Positions 1 to 8,517 of a DNA stretch of 64,000 bases are shown one piece after another. The position numbers and the translations under genes were made by a program. Under the pieces are notes generated by a model that made no database searches, was not told the DNA's origin, and was given only the letters and a program-made list of their open reading frames with translations. Origin of the DNA: Candidatus Koribacter versatilis Ellin345 (GTDB lineage: Bacteria > Acidobacteriota > Terriglobia > Terriglobales > Acidobacteriaceae); assembly GCF_000014005.1 (NCBI RefSeq), contig NC_008009.1, positions 372,001 to 436,000 on the forward strand, written 5' to 3'. Numbering within the stretch: the first letter of the stretch is position 1; each line of letters starts with the position of its first letter.

Positions 1-1810
1 ATGCTGGACCGACATCGTGGCGGTAAATGTCCACATCTTTGCCCTCAGGCGTGTAGCCCTGGATGCGTCCGGTGGTCACCGACGATCCGGAGCCGATCGG
101 TCCGTGCAGCGAAAAAGTGACGGCCTGAACCCCTGGTGCCGCGCCCAATTGCGACTGCATGTTGTGGTAGTACGCAATGAGCTGATCGTTGGTGTAGCCA
201 TTCAGCCCAGGGCTAACGGTAAAACGCGTCATGTTGGCACGCTGATACCCGAGGTCTACGTTCTGCAGTCGACCCAGCGTACGAAGGAACAATCCGCACG
301 CAACCAGCAGCACAAACGACAACGCGATCTGCACGGCGACCAGCACTTTGCCCGAGAAAAAGTTTCTATTCGTAACGCTCCCCGCGGTTTGCTTCAGCGT
401 CGTGAGCGGCTGCACCTTGGCTGCATGCCAAGCGGGCGCCACTCCAAACACCAGCGCGCTGAGAAACGTAATTCCGAATGCGAATGCGAGCACGGTCGCG
501 TCCGGCGCAAGCTCCACGTGCACGGCCGAGCGTCCGCTCGACATCAGTTGCACCAGCAGGGCCGTCGCCCATCGCGCTACGACCAATCCGCCGATGCCGC
601 CGAGAATGCCGAGCAACAGGCTCTCGGTAAACACCTGGCGGATAATGCGCGACTTCGGCGCGCCGAGACTGACCCTTACTGCGACTTCTTTCTGCCGCGA
701 GGTCGCGCGGGTAAGCAGCAGCGCGGCCACGTTGCTGCACGTAATCAGCAACACTAGCCCCACCATCCCCATTAGCAGCCAAAGGGACGTGGAGAAATTC
801 CGGCGAAGGCTATCGAGACCACGAGCAAGCGGAACCGTTCCAATTTGCGGTGGAGCCTTCTTCGCAGCCTGCGCATGTTCTTCCGGCGCGCCGCCGTCGC
901 CCCCAAACAGTCCCTCGGTGCCGCCTTCCGACTGCTTCTTCGTGTCGAGCGCTTGCGAGAACAGAACACTCAACTCGGCATTGGCGGTTGCGTCCGAAAC
1001 CCCAGGCTTAATGCGTCCGATGACGCCAACCCACCACGCGCGCCGACTGCGAAGATAGCTATTCGGTTCCGCCTGCTTGTCAGCCATCGAAAGCAGAGGG
1101 TTGTTGAGCTTGTCGAGTTGCTCGGCATACCAATGCATCGCCACGTAGACATCCGGCTCAATGCTCGGGTCCACGCCGAAAAACTCCGGCGGCGCCACGC
1201 CGACCACAGTCATCGGGCTCCCATTCACGTCGATCGTGCCGCCGATTGCGCTCGCCTGGCCGCCGAACTGCTTCTGCCAGAACTTGTGCGAGATCACCAC
1301 CACCGGCTGCGCACCAGTCGCATCATCACTCGGCTGCAGGCCACGTCCGGCGACGGGCGACAGCCCCATGCCGCTGAAGAAATTTCCCGAGATGCCAACC
1401 AGCGTCGCATTGCTGGCATGGCCGTTCAATCCCACGTTCACGTTCTCTTCGTTGGCGGCAAAAGCAAACGTCGTATCGAAGGAATGGTTCTTGGCCGCAA
1501 AGTCCTCGTACGCCGGATACGAAAACGAATAGCTGCCGAAGCGCCCACCTGCCACGCGCGTAAAGCTGCCTTCCAGATCTTCGAGGTAAGCATCCGGGAA
1601 GTCGGAGGTCGGCACCGTCCACTGCATGAGCTTGAGCTGCGCCGGATTGTAGACAGGCAATGTCTTCAACATCACCGCATTCACAGCGCTGAAGATCGCG
1701 GTATTTGCGCCAATCCCCAGCGCAAGCGACAGCACAATCAGCAGCGTGAATGCCGGCCGCTTGCCGAGCATTCGCAACCCGTAACGCAAGTCCTGAAGAA
1801 TCCTGCCCAT
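1..1810 (-). CDS. ADOP-type duplicated MacB/FtsX permease, partial (3' end outside window)
   Basis: Reading leftwards from the ATG at 1810, one frame stays open to base 1 (about 603 codons), so this is the N-terminal three quarters of a protein that normally reaches about 800-900 residues. It opens with the DLRYGLRML...GIGANTAIFSAVNAV signature of the first transmembrane segment, followed by a MacB periplasmic core domain, a three-helix FtsX permease block (GLVLLITCSNVAALLL; TRATSRQKEVAVRVSLGA) and the second duplicated half. A GGAGG ribosome site precedes the ATG. No ABC ATPase lies next to it in the window, as is usual for orphan acidobacterial permeases of this family. It probably moves or senses an envelope substrate; the substrate is unknown. 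Confidence 0.9.
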   Translation of the reverse strand, partial: MGRILQDLRYGLRMLGKRPAFTLLIVLSLALGIGANTAIFSAVNAVMLKTLPVYNPAQLKLMQWTVPTSDFPDAYLEDLEGSFTRVAGGRFGSYSFSYPAYEDFAAKNHSFDTTFAFAANEENVNVGLNGHASNATLVGISGNFFSGMGLSPVAGRGLQPSDDATGAQPVVVISHKFWQKQFGGQASAIGGTIDVNGSPMTVVGVAPPEFFGVDPSIEPDVYVAMHWYAEQLDKLNNPLLSMADKQAEPNSYLRSRRAWWVGVIGRIKPGVSDATANAELSVLFSQALDTKKQSEGGTEGLFGGDGGAPEEHAQAAKKAPPQIGTVPLARGLDSLRRNFSTSLWLLMGMVGLVLLITCSNVAALLLTRATSRQKEVAVRVSLGAPKSRIIRQVFTESLLLGILGGIGGLVVARWATALLVQLMSSGRSAVHVELAPDATVLAFAFGITFLSALVFGVAPAWHAAKVQPLTTLKQTAGSVTNRNFFSGKVLVAVQIALSFVLLVACGLFLRTLGRLQNVDLGYQRANMTRFTVSPGLNGYTNDQLIAYYHNMQSQLGAAPGVQAVTFSLHGPIGSGSSVTTGRIQGYTPEGKDVDIYRHDVGPA

Positions 1811-1945
1811 TGAACACACCTCCGGAAGGAGGATGAGGTGCAACTTAGGTGCCAAGTGAAGTCACTGAAACGCAATCGGTTGCGTGACGAAGCGAAGACA
1901 AGGCTGTTCAGGAACGATGCGCGATGTTCGAGACCGGACAGTGCT

Positions 1946-2140
1946 TCAAACCGCAGGTTTCGCGTCAGGATCAATTTGGCCGCTGCCGTTGCAGGCCGAG
2001 CAATCAGCAATGCGCGCACCCTGGCAGGCAGGGCATGCTTGGTTCAGCACCAATAATCGCGACTTCACGCCAGTTCCGGAACACGCAGGACACGTCACCC
2101 GGCCGGAACCTTTGCAGACGGGGCACTCCATTCCAAACAT
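1946..2140 (-). CDS. small DnaJ-type zinc-ribbon protein
   Basis: A 64-residue protein made almost entirely of cysteine pairs: CPVCKGSG, CPACSGTG, CPACQGAR and CSACNGSG. Four CxxCxGxG-like units match the zinc-binding central domain of DnaJ, here without the J domain, so it should fold around two zinc ions. Such free-standing zinc ribbons are common and are usually of unknown role (protein or RNA binding, chaperone-like). It is divergent from galT, with 135 bp between the two starts. Confidence 0.75.
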   Translation of the reverse strand: MFGMECPVCKGSGRVTCPACSGTGVKSRLLVLNQACPACQGARIADCSACNGSGQIDPDAKPAV

Positions 2141-2275
2141 TGTAGTGATTTCGCGAGATTCCCGAATTGCAGATTTGTTCCCTCATCCGAGCAAGACCGA
2201 AACGAGAAACCGGCACCGGGTTCTCGCGTCGCCCATGGCGCGGTAAACTTGTAAGTTCCGAGAGAGGTTGTTGAC

Positions 2276-3310
2276 GTGCCTGAGCTTCGCAAAGATCCCA
2301 TCGTCGGCCGCTGGGTAATCATCTCCACCGACCGTGCCAAGCGTCCTACTGATTTCCTGCGCGAGCGGTTCGTGCACAAGGGCGGATTCTGCCCGTTCTG
2401 CTACGGCAACGAGACCAAAACTCCGCCGGAGATCCTCGCCTACCGGCCTTCCAACGGAGGCCCGCCGGCTCAACCCAACACCCCGGGATGGACCGTCCGC
2501 GTCGTGCCGAACAAATTCCCAGCGTTGGGGATCGAAGGCTCGCTGAATCGCCAAGCCGAAGGCATGTTCGACAAGGTCACCGGCATCGGTGCGCACGAAG
2601 TCATCATCGAGAGCCCCGAGCACCTGGAGACCCTCGCAACGTTACCCGAGAAACGCATCGAAGACGTGCTCTGGGCCTATCGCGACCGCATCCTCGACCT
2701 GAAGCAGGACCGCCGTTTCCGCTACATCCTCATCTTTAAGAACCACGGTGAAGCCGCCGGCGCGTCGCTCGAGCATCCCCACGGGCAGTTGATCGCGCTG
2801 CCGATTTTGCCCAAGCACATCGTGGAAGAACTCGAGGGCGCCAAGCAGTACTACCTGATCAAAGAACGCTGCGTCTATTGCGACATCATCCGGCAGGAGA
2901 CCGAGGCCGGCGTGCGCATCATCGCCGAGAACGATAGCTTCGTGACCCTCGCGCCCTACGCTCCACGTTTCCCGTTCGAAACCTGGGTGATGCCGAAGCG
3001 CCATGAATCCGCCTTTGAAAACGCTTCTTCCAAAACCTACCAGGACCTTGCGCGAGCCCTGAAGCAACTGCTGATGAAGAGCGACCGAGTCCTCGACAAT
3101 CCCGCGTACAACCTCGTGATTCACAGCGCCCCCATTCAGGACCCGGCCCTAGACCACTTCCACTGGCACATCGAATTCATGCCCAAGCTCACCAAGACCG
3201 CCGGCTTCGAGTGGGGAACAGGCTTCTACATCAACCCGACGCCGCCAGAAGAAGCCGCACGGTTCCTGCGTGAAGCGAGGGTGGAAACGCCCCAGACGGT
3301 GGGAAAATAA
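2276..3310 (+). CDS. galT: galactose-1-phosphate uridylyltransferase
   Basis: 344 residues, the family length. The enzyme transfers UMP from UDP-glucose to galactose-1-phosphate in the Leloir pathway, in the cytoplasm. The active-site HPHGQ motif is at residues 167-171 (nucleophile H169). Zinc-type cysteine pairs are at C39/C42 and C199/C202, and the HxHxH motif (H294, H296, H298) of the HIT-like fold is present. The start is a GTG at 2276 with GAGAGG about 9 nt upstream, and the N-terminus (PELRKDPIVGRWVII) matches bacterial homologues. No other galactose gene is adjacent, so it may also serve general nucleotide-sugar exchange. Confidence 0.93.
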   Translation: MPELRKDPIVGRWVIISTDRAKRPTDFLRERFVHKGGFCPFCYGNETKTPPEILAYRPSNGGPPAQPNTPGWTVRVVPNKFPALGIEGSLNRQAEGMFDKVTGIGAHEVIIESPEHLETLATLPEKRIEDVLWAYRDRILDLKQDRRFRYILIFKNHGEAAGASLEHPHGQLIALPILPKHIVEELEGAKQYYLIKERCVYCDIIRQETEAGVRIIAENDSFVTLAPYAPRFPFETWVMPKRHESAFENASSKTYQDLARALKQLLMKSDRVLDNPAYNLVIHSAPIQDPALDHFHWHIEFMPKLTKTAGFEWGTGFYINPTPPEEAARFLREARVETPQTVGK

Positions 3311-3396
3311 GCGTTGAGAGAAGCTCGTCAAGCGGAGCCACCAACGAAGCTGCTTGTGAATAGGTAGTGGTACGGGCTGTTATCGCCAACAAACCT

Positions 3397-3996
3397 ATGG
3401 ATTCGGAACAACGAGAGATGCAAGATCGGGTCAACTTACCCGCAGACGCTGTCACGGTCAGCCTGTGGGATACGCTGCATGATGGTGATGTGCTGGCCAT
3501 CGAGTCCGACCTTTTGGCAAGATCGCTCACGATTGTTTTTCAGGTTGGTTACGTCAGTCGTTTCCAAAAGCTGCCAGACGAAACGCGTTTTGTTTTGAAA
3601 TTCAGTGGCGTGCGGTCTGTCCAATGTTTAAAGAGCGCTTCCTGGCCCGGCGAGTTTACTGTTCCACCCGGCACAAGCCGCGAGGATGAACGGAAACTCA
3701 TCGACGATTACCACAGCAAATGGCGCGAAGAGTCATTCGCATGGGGCGATTTGGAACGGACGACTGGCGCGGGGCTGGAAGTTTCCAATGCGCTGCTCGC
3801 CACCGCCGACGCTTTCGTTGCTCTACAACTTGGCCTACTGGTCGGCGATGGTTCATACGTTGATGCGTTCATACGAGCCGAACGCATTGACTTCTTTGTT
3901 GGTGAAGATTCTGTCACGTTAGGGGCTTTCAGTTCTCTGGGAGAAGCCTATTGGGAAGCCTTCGCCAACCGAAAGCCGAGCGGTAGTGACATTTAG
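3397..3996 (+). CDS. hypothetical protein
   Basis: A 199-residue soluble protein of mixed alpha/beta character that I do not recognise. It has no signal peptide or membrane segment. Two hydrophobic beta-like stretches near the N-terminus (VTVSLWDTL, LTIVFQVGYV) are followed by a charged central region and a C-terminal half rich in aromatic and acidic residues. The ATG at 3397 is preferred over an in-frame GTG at 3367 because the residues between are basic and unlike the rest; neither has a strong ribosome site. It is followed by a small membrane-protein gene and then the insertion sequence. Confidence 0.6.
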   Translation: MDSEQREMQDRVNLPADAVTVSLWDTLHDGDVLAIESDLLARSLTIVFQVGYVSRFQKLPDETRFVLKFSGVRSVQCLKSASWPGEFTVPPGTSREDERKLIDDYHSKWREESFAWGDLERTTGAGLEVSNALLATADAFVALQLGLLVGDGSYVDAFIRAERIDFFVGEDSVTLGAFSSLGEAYWEAFANRKPSGSDI

Positions 3997-4031
3997 CTGG
4001 CGGTAAATCGCCTTCTCACAAGTAATCCGGT

Positions 4032-4193
4032 ATGAAACGGTGGGTATCTATGGAATGGATTTTCGGCGCGGTGCTCGTCGTGACGATCGGCCTCTACGTG
4101 TGGTCGATTGGCTGGACTGGGCGCCGGATCACCAGGAAAATTCAGCCGTTCATTGATGATCTGTTCGGTACTCAGAAGAGGCCGCCGAAATAA
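4032..4193 (+). CDS. small single-pass membrane protein
   Basis: A 53-residue reading frame beginning MKRWVSMEWIFGAV. It has one hydrophobic helix (about residues 9-27: WIFGAVLVVTIGLYVWSIGW) followed by a basic stretch (GRRITRKIQ), which predicts an N-out/C-in single-pass protein. It lies 35 nt after the preceding gene. An internal ATG at 4050 is possible, and no strong ribosome site is visible. The stop is only 13 bp before the IS inverted repeat, so the element sits directly behind or has clipped this locus. Confidence 0.45.
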   Translation: MKRWVSMEWIFGAVLVVTIGLYVWSIGWTGRRITRKIQPFIDDLFGTQKRPPK

Positions 4194-4220
4194 CTATTGG
4201 TAATGTATGGTCCGCCGCCG

Positions 4221-4522
4221 GACTGCAAGAGGTAGAGTGATGGACGGAATGACAGTCTGCGCAAATGTATCCGGCCTCAATGTGGAGATTCGATTCTCCG
4301 GGCCTCGATGATGATCCGCGCGCGCCGGTCCTGATAAATCGCTCGGTCAGTGAGACCGTTATCAACAACAGGTTTTCCGGCGCGCCGTTTGACTGTTTTC
4401 TCGTCCTTCTTCTTCCTCCGCAGACCCTGGTAGAACTGGTTGATCACCAGCCGCCGCAGCGGCGGTGGGAAAGTGGAAAGCGGTGTTTGCTTTCCAAGCG
4501 CAGCGTCTTTTCCACGGCCGAA
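4221..4522 (-). ncRNA. predicted bridge/seek RNA region of the IS1111-type element
   Basis: This 302-nt stretch between the transposase stop and the inverted repeat has no convincing reading frame. In IS1111-group elements the long non-coding end downstream of the transposase encodes the guide RNA that pairs with target and donor DNA. Visible local hairpins support structure, for example GCCGCCGCAGCGGCGG-like self-complementarity near 4450-4466 and the pair GGAAAGCGGTGTTTGCTTTCC near 4475-4495. RNA ends and guide loops were not determined. The assignment rests on family knowledge and position. Confidence 0.45.
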
Positions 4523-5554
4523 CTACGCTGCGGCCGCCAAGGGCTGATGGCGGTAAGGCTCACCCTTCGCGAGTACCGCCCAGGCGATACGCGCCAGCTT
4601 GTTGGCGATCGCGACGATCACCTTGTTGCGCGGTGCACGCTCGGCCAGCTTGTGGATCCACTGCCCCAACCCTGCGGTGTCGTACTTCACCCGGATCAGG
4701 ACAGCACGCGCGCCATGGATCAGCAGCTGTCGTAGATAACGGTTGCCGCGTTTGCTCATGCCGTAGAGCGCCGTCTTGCCACCCGTGGAGTACTGTCGGG
4801 GAACAACACCGAGCCACGCCGCGAAGTCGCGACCCTTGCGGAACGACGACCCGTTGCCGATAGCGGCCACGGTTGCTGTCGAAACCAGCGGCCCGAAGCC
4901 TGGGATCTGGCGCAGACGCTGGCAGAGTGGATCGCTGGTGCTGATCCGCTCGATGGCGTCGCTGATAGCGATGATCCTAGCTTCCAACTCCTTCCACTCC
5001 TCCGCAAGTTCAGAGAGCAGCCAGCGCAGCCTCGGCGTCAGGTTCTGGGTCGCGTCTTCCAGTACACCCGGAAGTTGCTTGCGCAGGTGAATCGGCTTCG
5101 CGGGAAAGATGATGCCGCGCTCCAGCAGGAACCCGCGGATCTCGTTGATCAGTGCCGTGCGCCGCTGCACCAGGCGAGTGCGCACGCGGTGCATAGCCTG
5201 CAGATCGAGTTGCTCGTCGGTCTTGACTGGCACGAAGCGCATGTTCTCCTTCTGCACCGCGTCGGCGATCGTCTCGGCATCGAGAAAGTCACTCTTGTTC
5301 GACTTACGGTAAGGCTTCACGAACTGGGCTGCCATGAGGCGCACGTCGTGTCCCTGCGCACATAGGGCTGTCGCGAGAAAATGGGCGCCGGCACAGGCTT
5401 CGGTGCCGATCAAAGTGGGCTCGAGGTTGGCCGTGTAAGCCAACAGCTGTTGACGCGAGAACTTCCGCCGCACCAGCACGCGGTTGCGCTCTCCCATCGC
5501 CACCAGGTGAAACACGGTTTTACCGAGATCGATACCGACCGCTACGATACGCAT
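4523..5554 (-). CDS. IS110-family transposase (IS1111 group)
   Basis: 343 residues, full length and intact. The N-terminal RuvC-like DEDD domain shows D9 (VGIDLGKT), E52 (GTEACAG), D89 and D92 (KSDFLDAETIAD). The C-terminal Tnp domain contains the helix-hairpin motif IPGFGPLVSTATVAAIG (about 217-233) and FAAWLGVVPRQYSTGGK, where S256 is the likely nucleophilic serine. These recombinases cut and rejoin DNA as guide-RNA-directed enzymes and make no target duplication. The gene is unbroken, so the element may still be active. Confidence 0.93.
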   Translation of the reverse strand: MRIVAVGIDLGKTVFHLVAMGERNRVLVRRKFSRQQLLAYTANLEPTLIGTEACAGAHFLATALCAQGHDVRLMAAQFVKPYRKSNKSDFLDAETIADAVQKENMRFVPVKTDEQLDLQAMHRVRTRLVQRRTALINEIRGFLLERGIIFPAKPIHLRKQLPGVLEDATQNLTPRLRWLLSELAEEWKELEARIIAISDAIERISTSDPLCQRLRQIPGFGPLVSTATVAAIGNGSSFRKGRDFAAWLGVVPRQYSTGGKTALYGMSKRGNRYLRQLLIHGARAVLIRVKYDTAGLGQWIHKLAERAPRNKVIVAIANKLARIAWAVLAKGEPYRHQPLAAAA

Positions 5555-5779
5555 GAGATGATCCTCCTGTTGGAATCTGCCGAGCCGAAAGATCGTACTC
5601 GGCGGCGGACCATCTCATTAATCCCCTTACCGCAAGTAATCCCCGCGATTCGGCGGCTTAGCTGTGCCAGTTCACCCGTCCTCACCTCAGCCGCTGTCGT
5701 TTCTATGCGCTTGTCCGATCACCACACAGTCACAGTTAGCCTTACATTGACTCTGTGGAAAGGAGTTTGACGAAGCCCG

Positions 5780-5814
5780 ATCACCCACTCTCTCTGCGGC
5801 GGAGAGTGGGTGAT
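5780..5814 (-). terminator. strong stem-loop behind the SBBP protein gene
   Basis: A perfect 13-bp stem, ATCACCCACTCTC (5780-5792) with GAGAGTGGGTGAT (5802-5814), and a 9-nt loop sit 13 nt past the stop of the minus-strand gene. There is no clear T-run after it on the minus strand, so it may act as an mRNA 3' stabiliser as much as a terminator. Confidence 0.55.
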
Positions 5815-5826
5815 TGGCTTGATACG

Positions 5827-8265
5827 TCATTGCACGTTGACGGTCACGGAGGCGGTAAGACCTACGCTGGCGCTCTGGAAGGCGACGATCGAGATACGGT
5901 GCGTGCCCGGCGTCAGGGTAAGCGACTTCGAGGTTTCGAAACTGGTGGGGTTCCCCGAAGTGGAAACGGTCGCTTTCGCGACATTATCCACGTAGAAGCG
6001 TATGGATTTAATGTAAAGCCCGGGCTCGGCGGTCGCACCCGCCGTCACCGGTACGGTCGTGCCAACGGTGTCACCCTCTACCGGAGAGCAAATAAGCGCC
6101 CCCGACTGCGCAGGCGTACAGGTTCCCGTGGTCCCGAACGAGAACTTCGCCACCCATGCCTCCAGTGCCCCGTTGTTGCTGGCGACCTTGTCGAAGGCAT
6201 TCGCCGTGATGGGAATGTCGTTATAACTTGTCAGACCTGTAAGAACCACATTGTTCTTCAGGTCGAGGGCCAAGCTCAGGGCGAGGGCATACCGCGTGCC
6301 GAAGTACGTGGAGTAGTCGAGTCCGGTACCGTTGGCATTCAATCGCGTAAGGAAGGCGTTGCGTGTGCTCGCAACCGGACCGCCGAAGGTGTGCAGCGTG
6401 GATTGATACGCGTTGGCGGTGACCGGGAAGTCGGTGGTTCCAATGACGTGGCCGCTCAGATAGGCCCGTCCACTCAGATCGACCTTTACACCGGTGGCAA
6501 AGTCGTCGCCGGTGGAGCCGCCCAGGTACGTCGCATACAGTTCGGTTGAGCCGGTCGCATTCAGCTTCACCACAAAGCCATCGCCGTTGCCGGGCGCCGA
6601 TGCTTGAAAAGCGCCGGGCGTGGTCGGCAGACCTGCATTGGCCCTGCCCACCACGTAAGCATTGCGGTGAACGTCGAGCGCAATTCCCGTCGGCCCGAGG
6701 TTGAAGTCAATCGGCGCATGCAGGAACGTCCCATACGACAGCGCGGAGCCACTCGCGTTCAGCTTCACGACGAACACATCATAGGGTCCCTGGCAGGTCG
6801 GCTGGAACGCGTTCGGCGTCGAAGGAAACGTCGCGCAGCCCGTCCATCCGGTGACGTAAGCGCTCCCGTTGCCATCCACCGCAATCGCCGTGCCCTGGTC
6901 GGTGTCGTTGCCGCTGAGGTAGGTGGCATAGACGTAGGCCGAGCCGCTGGGATTGATCTTCGCCGCAAACGCTTCTTCGCCGGATTTCGCCACCGTCTGA
7001 AAAGCTCCCGGCGTTACGGGCAATCCGGAAGACGACGTGAAGCCCGTAATATAAGCGTTTCGCGATCGATCGAGCGCGACCCCGTTTACCCGCGACGCGT
7101 AGGTATTCCCGCCGACATAAGTGGAGTACAACAAGCGGCTGGCGTTGGGACTGAGAGCGAACGCAACGCCCACAAGTCCGGCGGTGGTGGCGTTGGCGGG
7201 CTCGATCGCATCACTCGTAATCGGGAAGTTGGTAGAGTCGACGTCGCCAACGACGTAAGCTGCGCCGAGATCATCCACCGCGATGGCTCTGCCTGTTTGT
7301 AATCCGGCGTTTCCATACAGACCTTTTGATCCGCCGATGGTCGCACTATAGACGAGCCCGGTGCCATCTGGTTTTATTTTCGTTACGAAGATGCGATAAG
7401 CACTTCCCTTGAGGTACGCGCCTGCAGTGTGCGGGAAATCGAGCGAAACTGTTCCTCCCGTGACATAGGTATAGCCGTATCCATCCACGGTGACCGCATC
7501 GCCTTCGTCATCTCCGCTTCCCCCGAGGTAGCTTGAGTACACCAGCGTGGGGTCAATCACCAGGGAGCGTGTCTTGTCGTACGGGTCCATGGCAAAGCCG
7601 ATCTCGTCCTTGCCCCGCAGCACAAAGTGGCTGGCCACACTGTGACGGGTACCATTCACCTGCTGGTAGGCGATGGGCGCATGAAACACGATGCTCCGGC
7701 CGTCGGCATGGATCTCGAGAGCTCCATCAGCAGTTAGAGAAAGCTTGTCCGCGCCCGCGATGTGCAGGCCGATCTGCGAAGGATCGGCGCCGGCCGCGAC
7801 ATCGAAATCGTATTCGAGTTGCCGCTGGTTTCCATAGAAGACGGCATCAATGCCTGGATACACAGAGCTATAACGGACGCGCGCAAAGTTGGCGACCCCC
7901 GTGTGCCAATTCTTGCTATCGCCGACGAAGTAGTTGGATTGGGAGGGGAGCGGTTGTTCGGCGGAGAGCGAGCCGGGTTGCGCCGCTCCGGAGAAGGTCA
8001 TCTTGAACGCCACCGAATGCCGGGCGTCGCGCGACAAGTCGAGCGTGGCGCCTTCGTTCGTGAGGAACAGACCGTAGCGGGAACCGTGGGCGATAAAGCG
8101 GACCACGTCGGTCGATTGCCCTACATTGGGTTCAAAAAACATCGGACTGTCGCCGTAGCGGTTGAAACGCTCCGGCGAGCTTGGGGTGGCGGCGAAGGTG
8201 GCAAGCGAGGCGCATAGAGTCGCGACGATGGCGGCTCCCGGGAGAAATGTGTGGCGCGGATTCAT
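5827..8265 (-). CDS. exported SBBP-repeat beta-propeller protein
   Basis: 812 residues with a signal peptide (about 1-25, ending ATFAA). An N-terminal conserved domain (FFEPNVGQS...YGLFLTNEGA...NYFVGDSKNWHTGVANFARVRYSSVYPGIDAVFYGNQRQLEYDF) is followed by many SBBP repeats of about 50-60 residues with the pattern YSTYLGG...D.A..VAVD..G.AYVTG.T.S..FP.T..A. The C-terminal domain (about 720-812) resembles a bacterial Ig-like fold. Family members are secreted or surface-attached, with no known enzymatic activity. A stem-loop follows the gene and a 250-bp leader precedes it; nothing adjacent suggests a partner. Confidence 0.88.
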   Translation of the reverse strand: MNPRHTFLPGAAIVATLCASLATFAATPSSPERFNRYGDSPMFFEPNVGQSTDVVRFIAHGSRYGLFLTNEGATLDLSRDARHSVAFKMTFSGAAQPGSLSAEQPLPSQSNYFVGDSKNWHTGVANFARVRYSSVYPGIDAVFYGNQRQLEYDFDVAAGADPSQIGLHIAGADKLSLTADGALEIHADGRSIVFHAPIAYQQVNGTRHSVASHFVLRGKDEIGFAMDPYDKTRSLVIDPTLVYSSYLGGSGDDEGDAVTVDGYGYTYVTGGTVSLDFPHTAGAYLKGSAYRIFVTKIKPDGTGLVYSATIGGSKGLYGNAGLQTGRAIAVDDLGAAYVVGDVDSTNFPITSDAIEPANATTAGLVGVAFALSPNASRLLYSTYVGGNTYASRVNGVALDRSRNAYITGFTSSSGLPVTPGAFQTVAKSGEEAFAAKINPSGSAYVYATYLSGNDTDQGTAIAVDGNGSAYVTGWTGCATFPSTPNAFQPTCQGPYDVFVVKLNASGSALSYGTFLHAPIDFNLGPTGIALDVHRNAYVVGRANAGLPTTPGAFQASAPGNGDGFVVKLNATGSTELYATYLGGSTGDDFATGVKVDLSGRAYLSGHVIGTTDFPVTANAYQSTLHTFGGPVASTRNAFLTRLNANGTGLDYSTYFGTRYALALSLALDLKNNVVLTGLTSYNDIPITANAFDKVASNNGALEAWVAKFSFGTTGTCTPAQSGALICSPVEGDTVGTTVPVTAGATAEPGLYIKSIRFYVDNVAKATVSTSGNPTSFETSKSLTLTPGTHRISIVAFQSASVGLTASVTVNVQ

Positions 8266-8517
8266 GGTCCGGCTCCTGAACTGAGTTGCTCATGAGAGCT
8301 ACTCCACACCCGAGAAGATGCCCGAGCCCAGCTTTTTCTGTTGATTCGTAGAGCGATGCTTATCGCACGCGATGCGACGCTTCAACCAAGCGTGGTTACT
8401 GAGCCCCAGCGACGGTGCTGCGATTTTGGGGGATGGCAGCAATCGGGGCCGACTCCGGAAAATTCGATGATGTTGGCGATAAATCGCCTCACCACATGGA
8501 ATCACCTGATCACTTCG
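8266..8517. other. intergenic leader upstream of the SBBP gene
   Basis: This 252-bp stretch lies between the stop of the EAL-HDOD gene and the start of the SBBP gene, both on the minus strand. It contains several short self-complementary stretches (for example GATGCTTATCGCACGCGATGCGACGC near 8355-8380) but no riboswitch consensus I can recognise and no credible reading frame. It presumably holds the SBBP promoter. Confidence 0.4.

Larger units (their letters stand above)
4207..5613 (-). mobile_element. IS110-family (IS1111-group) insertion sequence
   Basis: Bounds given are the outer edges of a perfect 14-bp subterminal inverted repeat: ATGGTCCGCCGCCG at 4207-4220 and its complement at 5600-5613. 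The true ends lie several bases further out, as is usual for the IS1111 group, and cannot be fixed without an empty site; TAATG occurs just outside both repeats. The element has one transposase gene, a short non-coding end upstream of it (about 60 nt) and a long one downstream (about 300 nt), the IS1111 layout. No terminal direct repeat typical of DDE transposition is evident, as expected for this family. Confidence 0.85.

Noticed and set aside
366-1817. Several short minus-strand frames that might suggest a broken permease gene
   Set aside because: One continuous frame from 1810 to the left edge encodes a normal ADOP permease; the short frames are shadows in other phases.
5827-8265. Long plus-strand frames antisense to the SBBP gene
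   Set aside because: They lack domain structure and follow from the codon bias of the repeat protein on the other strand.
8266-8517. Possible riboswitch upstream of the SBBP gene
   Set aside because: No match to c-di-GMP, cobalamin or other consensus elements I can recall; only generic short hairpins.
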